NCBI GenBank assembly: GCA_035943935.1 | Contig: DASZBR010000002.1 | Location: forward strand, 62,001-126,000 | Direction: 5' to 3' | Source of the DNA: DASZBR01 sp035943935 | Lineage (GTDB): Bacteria; Pseudomonadota; Gammaproteobacteria; DASZBR01 | DNA length: 64,000 nt | Shown here: in pieces, positions 60,887 through 64,000 of the stretch | Layout of the letters: each line of letters opens with the position of its first letter | Numbering within the stretch: position 1 is the stretch's first letter | Notes under the pieces: generated by a model | What the model was told of the DNA's origin: nothing | The model's database searches: none | Seen by the model: only the letters and a program-made list of their open reading frames with translations | Translations under genes and position numbers: made by a program

Positions 60887-62530
60887 ATGTTAGATAATCT
60901 TGGCGGTTCAATCGCTTCTGTAAATCAAACCAACACAACTGTAAATGGCATTAATGGCGCTGCTGTTAATCGCGATACTATGGGAACGGCTGCACATAAT
61001 ATTGGTCGTGGTTTAAGTAAAGCAGTCAGTAAAGGGGCATCAAAAGTAAAGCATCATGTCACCGGACCTTCCAAAGCTGTAAGTGATGCACAACGTGGAC
61101 GCAGCATACATAAAAAAGCATTAGATGAGGGTCTTTCAAATACACACTTAAAAGATCCTGCCGCAATTATAAAACTTATTAATCAACACTTAGGGGCGTT
61201 GTTAGAATTGCTTGCTGGAAACCCCGAGGATATCGCTGAAGCAAAAAGAAAATGCTATGACACGCTCGCTCGAAAATGTGGCAGTAATACAAAAAAATTA
61301 GAATTAATTATTGCTGAAGTGGCTGAATTACAGCAAGTACATAGATTACATAAAATCAATCAAGAAAAAGACGCCTTTAAAAAAGCGTATGACAGAGTGA
61401 GTGTGCTTCACGAAAAATTGGCTACGGTGAATCCTCACGATGAAACATTGTATGGTGATTGGGATAAATTCGATCCTAAAGTATTTAAACGAGTGGCGAA
61501 ATTACGTGCGGGATTGCAGGATTATTTAGGTGAAATGAAAAAACACGCTGAATTGTCCGGTAATACAGATAAACAAGAATTAGCAGAAAAATTAGATGCT
61601 GCAGCGCAAAATGTTTTAGCGCGATTTGCACATGTTCCTACCGCTGAAGCTTTAGCGAAAGAAGGCATTCAAATTCCTGCAAAACCCATGTCGTTTGAAA
61701 AAGCGCAGAAAGTTGCAGAACTTTATAAACATATGGCTGAGACGCCTAAAGCAGAAAGAACAACATTTTTACTGCATTTTGCATCACTCGGTTTTCTTTC
61801 TGCGTCACTGGATTTAAGTCAGGCATTAATTCGTGGTGATGGAGGAATGTTTGATGTTCCGCATGATGATGCGAAAGCGCGTTTTATTTTGAAACAAGCT
61901 GAAAAACAAGCAGTCACCCCACAAGAAAAAATGCGTGTAGCTGAAAGAATTAAATATGCACCGCAACCAGGATGGATATCATGGTTGCATAATACGTATA
62001 AGGACTATGTGGTTCTTCCCAGACAAAAATTTCTTGGAAGTTTCTTTGGTAGCAGTACTGCATCAAGAAAAGAACTCGCTGATACTTTTAAAAGATCTAT
62101 GGCAGATTTTCTGGAAAAAGCAGATTCGAGCGATAGGGATATCGTTTTTGCGATTGAGCAGATGCAAAAACTTCCCAGTGATGTCGTCAGCATTCCTCAT
62201 GTCATGGAAGTTTTCCATCATCTTTTGATGAGAATTAATTCGGGTACGATATCACAACAAGTCCAATTTGGCCTGAAGCAACTTAATTTCAAGGATTTCT
62301 ATGAAAACTATAAGCCCAAGATGGATAAGCGATTGGAATTGTTTAAGGGTTTAATTGCATTTGTGGAATCGACCGGAACTGGTAGGGTGAATGGGGTTGA
62401 TGTGCCGCGAATCCTCCAGCAGGGTAAAGATGCTCTTCAACCAGTGGAAGAATTTCATCGAAATGTTGCGAATGCGGCGGCGAAAGCGGGTTATCAACCA
62501 CCGCAGAAACGTGCGCGTCAGGAGTTGTAG
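60887..62530 (+). CDS. Orphan 547-residue helical protein
   Basis: I do not recognise a family. The N-terminal 70 residues are Gly/Asn/Ser-rich (NQTNTTVNGINGAAVN, RGLSKAVSKGASK). The rest is helical, with long charged helices and a hydrophobic patch at about 300-320 (TTFLLHFASLGFLSASLDL). It ends QPPQKRARQEL, a basic cluster that could serve as a nuclear localisation signal. GAAGGAG lies 8 bases before the ATG. There is no PmrA-type box upstream. It may be an effector, by size and orphan character only. Confidence 0.7.
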   Translation: MLDNLGGSIASVNQTNTTVNGINGAAVNRDTMGTAAHNIGRGLSKAVSKGASKVKHHVTGPSKAVSDAQRGRSIHKKALDEGLSNTHLKDPAAIIKLINQHLGALLELLAGNPEDIAEAKRKCYDTLARKCGSNTKKLELIIAEVAELQQVHRLHKINQEKDAFKKAYDRVSVLHEKLATVNPHDETLYGDWDKFDPKVFKRVAKLRAGLQDYLGEMKKHAELSGNTDKQELAEKLDAAAQNVLARFAHVPTAEALAKEGIQIPAKPMSFEKAQKVAELYKHMAETPKAERTTFLLHFASLGFLSASLDLSQALIRGDGGMFDVPHDDAKARFILKQAEKQAVTPQEKMRVAERIKYAPQPGWISWLHNTYKDYVVLPRQKFLGSFFGSSTASRKELADTFKRSMADFLEKADSSDRDIVFAIEQMQKLPSDVVSIPHVMEVFHHLLMRINSGTISQQVQFGLKQLNFKDFYENYKPKMDKRLELFKGLIAFVESTGTGRVNGVDVPRILQQGKDALQPVEEFHRNVANAAAKAGYQPPQKRARQEL

Positions 62531-62591
62531 TAGTAAGAGAATAAAGTTACGCGTGCGGCGTCGTAGTTTGGAATTATTTTTTTTAAAATAG

Positions 62592-62620
62592 TTGACGGTA
62601 ATTCAGTCTTCTATTAGATT
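62592..62620 (+). promoter_or_regulatory. Likely promoter of the AbiF-like gene
   Basis: TTGACG and TAGATT are separated by exactly 17 bases. The predicted transcript starts near 62627, about 65 bases before the start codon. Confidence 0.55.
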
Positions 62621-62626
62621 ATGCGC

Positions 62627-62692
62627 AGCATGACCTGCTCCTCTGCATCGAAAGATATACGGGTGGGTCCTCTTTTTCTATAGGACGTAATG
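62627..62692 (+). ncRNA. Structured leader of the AbiF-like gene, possible regulatory RNA
   Basis: The leader contains GCAG near its start and CTGC at 62642 as possible pairing partners. A hairpin follows (GTCCT at 62667, AGGAC at 62682, ten-base loop) which occludes the AGGA ribosome site of the ATG at 62693. AbiF-type genes are known to have a conserved small RNA upstream that acts as antitoxin. Whether this leader is that RNA needs covariance search. Confidence 0.4.
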
Positions 62693-63658
62693 ATGTCAAT
62701 TTATAATAAACCGTATCTCACATTTGAGCAGCAGCTCGATCTCTTAAAATCACGAGGTTTAGAAATACCCAGTGATTCTTATGCTTTAAAATATCTTTCG
62801 CGACTGGGTTATTACCGATTAAGTGGTTATTGGTATCCTTTTCGAAAATTATCTTCGACTCTATTAACGCTATCAGAAAGACGAGAAGATGAGTTTGTCG
62901 TGGGCGCTCAATTTTGTGATGCCGTTGAATTATATGTCTTTGATAAAAAATTACGGTTAATTATTTTGGATGCTATTGAACGGATTGAGGTTGCGATAAG
63001 AGTTGATATTGCTTATGTTTTGGGCAAAAAAGATCCCTTTGCTCATATTAATCCCGCGTTGCTTCATGGGAGTTTTACTAAGGTCGTTGATCCGAAAACA
63101 GGTGTAACGCGATTTCATGATTGGTTAATAAAGCAGGAGTATTTGCTTTATCGTTCTAAGGAAGATTTTGTGCAACATTATCAAAAGAAATATGGGTTGC
63201 CATTGCCGATTTGGGTTGTCATCGAGCTTTGGGATTTTGGTATGTTATCTGTTTTTTATCAAGGCATGACCATTAAAGATAAAAAAATCATTGCGGATAA
63301 ATATAAAATACCAAACTGGCAAATTATGCAAAGTTGGTTACGATGTTTAAATTATGTTCGTAATACTGCAGCCCATCACAGTAGATTATGGAATAGAAAG
63401 TTAGTGATTCGACCAAAGTTGGATAAACTAGGTGAAATGCCTGGGTTCGATCATCTCGTTGGCAATGTTGATATGATTACTCGAGTTTATGCTGCCCTAT
63501 GTGTGCTAATACATTTTATGGACAATGTTTATTTAAATTCTTCTTGGAAAAAGAGATTAAAAAATTTGATTGATCAGTTTCCCCAGAAAACCACTGTGAA
63601 TATTCACAATATGGGATTTCCAAAAAATTGGTATCATCAAAAACTGTGGTCAATATAG
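62693..63658 (+). CDS. AbiF/AbiD-like abortive infection protein (Abi_2, HEPN)
   Basis: A 321-residue protein with the Abi_2 start YNKPYLTFEQQLDLLKSRGL, then YLSRLGYYRLSGYWYPF and ERIEVAIRVDIAYVLG. The HEPN RNase motif RNTAAHHSRLWNR lies at residues 223-235 (R-x4-H). Members of this family kill infected cells by RNA cleavage; Cas13 has been linked to AbiF ancestors. It has its own promoter and a hairpin over its ribosome site. The ATG at 62693 has the better spacing to AGGA than ATG at 62690. Confidence 0.9.
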   Translation: MSIYNKPYLTFEQQLDLLKSRGLEIPSDSYALKYLSRLGYYRLSGYWYPFRKLSSTLLTLSERREDEFVVGAQFCDAVELYVFDKKLRLIILDAIERIEVAIRVDIAYVLGKKDPFAHINPALLHGSFTKVVDPKTGVTRFHDWLIKQEYLLYRSKEDFVQHYQKKYGLPLPIWVVIELWDFGMLSVFYQGMTIKDKKIIADKYKIPNWQIMQSWLRCLNYVRNTAAHHSRLWNRKLVIRPKLDKLGEMPGFDHLVGNVDMITRVYAALCVLIHFMDNVYLNSSWKKRLKNLIDQFPQKTTVNIHNMGFPKNWYHQKLWSI

Positions 63659-63748
63659 AATGCCCAGTTTGCAGCATCTCAGGAGGTATAATTTTTTACG
63701 AGTGAGGTCATATTATCTCACTTCCACAATAATCAAAGGAAACACATC

Positions 63749-64000
63749 ATGTCTCATGAAAATGTTGCATTGGTTGATCGCGATCCACCTGTTGCCTGGT
63801 GGAAAAAAGCCCTGATACTTTATCTGATTACGGTTGGTTCTGCTGTTGCAGCGATACAGCGACAACAAAATTACTCTCACTCTCATCCCGCACTTCCTCC
63901 GACATCTGAAGTTGATCTTCATTTTGGGACCATAAAAAATCTGTTGTTGCCCTTTGATCAATATCTTAGAACAGGCGATTTTGATAAATTAAATATGACG
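63749..64000 (+). CDS. Membrane-anchored orphan (3' end outside window)
   Basis: The frame from the ATG at 63749 is open to the window end (84 codons). MSHENVALVDRDPPVAWWKK is followed by a membrane segment ALILYLITVGSAVAA and a polar region (QRQQNYSHSHPALPPTSEVD). AAGGA lies 8 bases upstream and a TATAAT at 63687. The family is unknown and it is cut, so no function can be given. Confidence 0.65.
   Translation, partial: MSHENVALVDRDPPVAWWKKALILYLITVGSAVAAIQRQQNYSHSHPALPPTSEVDLHFGTIKNLLLPFDQYLRTGDFDKLNMT

Noticed and set aside
1..64000. tRNA, rRNA, CRISPR array or insertion sequence transposase
   Set aside because: No T-loop/acceptor pattern, no regularly spaced repeats and no transposase-like open frame was found on either strand.

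Overview
The window is AT-rich chromosomal DNA of a gammaproteobacterium. The best fit is a Legionella/Coxiella-like (Legionellales) host-associated bacterium. The housekeeping genes are gammaproteobacterial: ribDEBH, guaBA, rpsU-yqeY-dnaG, pmbA, gmhA, dapE, mltD, ampDE, potABCD, the dcw cluster, mutS and waaC/waaF. Between them lie several large orphan proteins with coiled coils, membrane hairpins or leucine-rich repeats and Ser/Pro/Arg-rich C-termini. Three of these orphans have an upstream CTTAA-N6-CTTAA element that matches the PmrA box, which controls Dot/Icm effector genes in Legionella and Coxiella. No secretion-system gene is in the window, so both the taxonomic and the effector assignments are inference.

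Layout: 1-5.7 kb, riboflavin and GMP synthesis (+). 5.7-7.5 kb, an orphan membrane protein and a SIMPL protein. 7.6-14.8 kb, rpsU-yqeY-dnaG, a zeta-toxin-like pair sitting where rpoD often follows, two tandem aromatic amino acid permeases, pmbA and gmhA. 14.8-15.9 kb, an accessory island with a REP-like repeat, a frameshifted KilA-N gene and three near-identical 32-bp palindromes. 15.9-19.4 kb, dapE-upp-mltD (-). 19.5-24.7 kb, a 1726-residue orphan. 24.7-25.3 kb, a GIY-YIG gene between inverted REP-like arms. 25.3-28.5 kb, rlmJ, a CPA2 antiporter and ampD-ampE. 28.3-31.5 kb, a 1078-residue modular membrane protein (-) whose tail overlaps ampE. 31.7-35.4 kb, potABCD. 35.4-40.3 kb, pgk-pyk, a TIR-like two-gene cassette, ridA and fba. 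40.3-43.1 kb, two orphans. 43.2-46.1 kb, lgt, a zinc-finger gene, waaF and waaC (-). 46.2-47.7 kb, two orphans, one with LRRs. 47.7-53.3 kb, mraZ-rsmH-ftsL-ftsI-murE-mraY (-). 53.5-60.9 kb, ispA, SURF1, murF, two receiver-only regulators, pncC, mutS and tsaC. 60.9-64 kb, an orphan, an AbiF-like HEPN protein and a cut-off membrane protein.

The conserved genes cover cofactor and nucleotide supply, glycolysis, polyamine uptake and envelope building (heptose, lipoprotein and peptidoglycan). The accessory genes are inserted at operon boundaries and have left scars: a decayed mraY 3' end, a decayed inverted GIY-YIG 3' end, convergent coding overlaps and stop codons lying inside repeats. Defence-type or toxin-type genes occur at four points (zeta-like pair, KilA-N, TIR-like pair, AbiF). 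I found no tRNA, rRNA or CRISPR array, and no gene-free stretch longer than about 300 bases.
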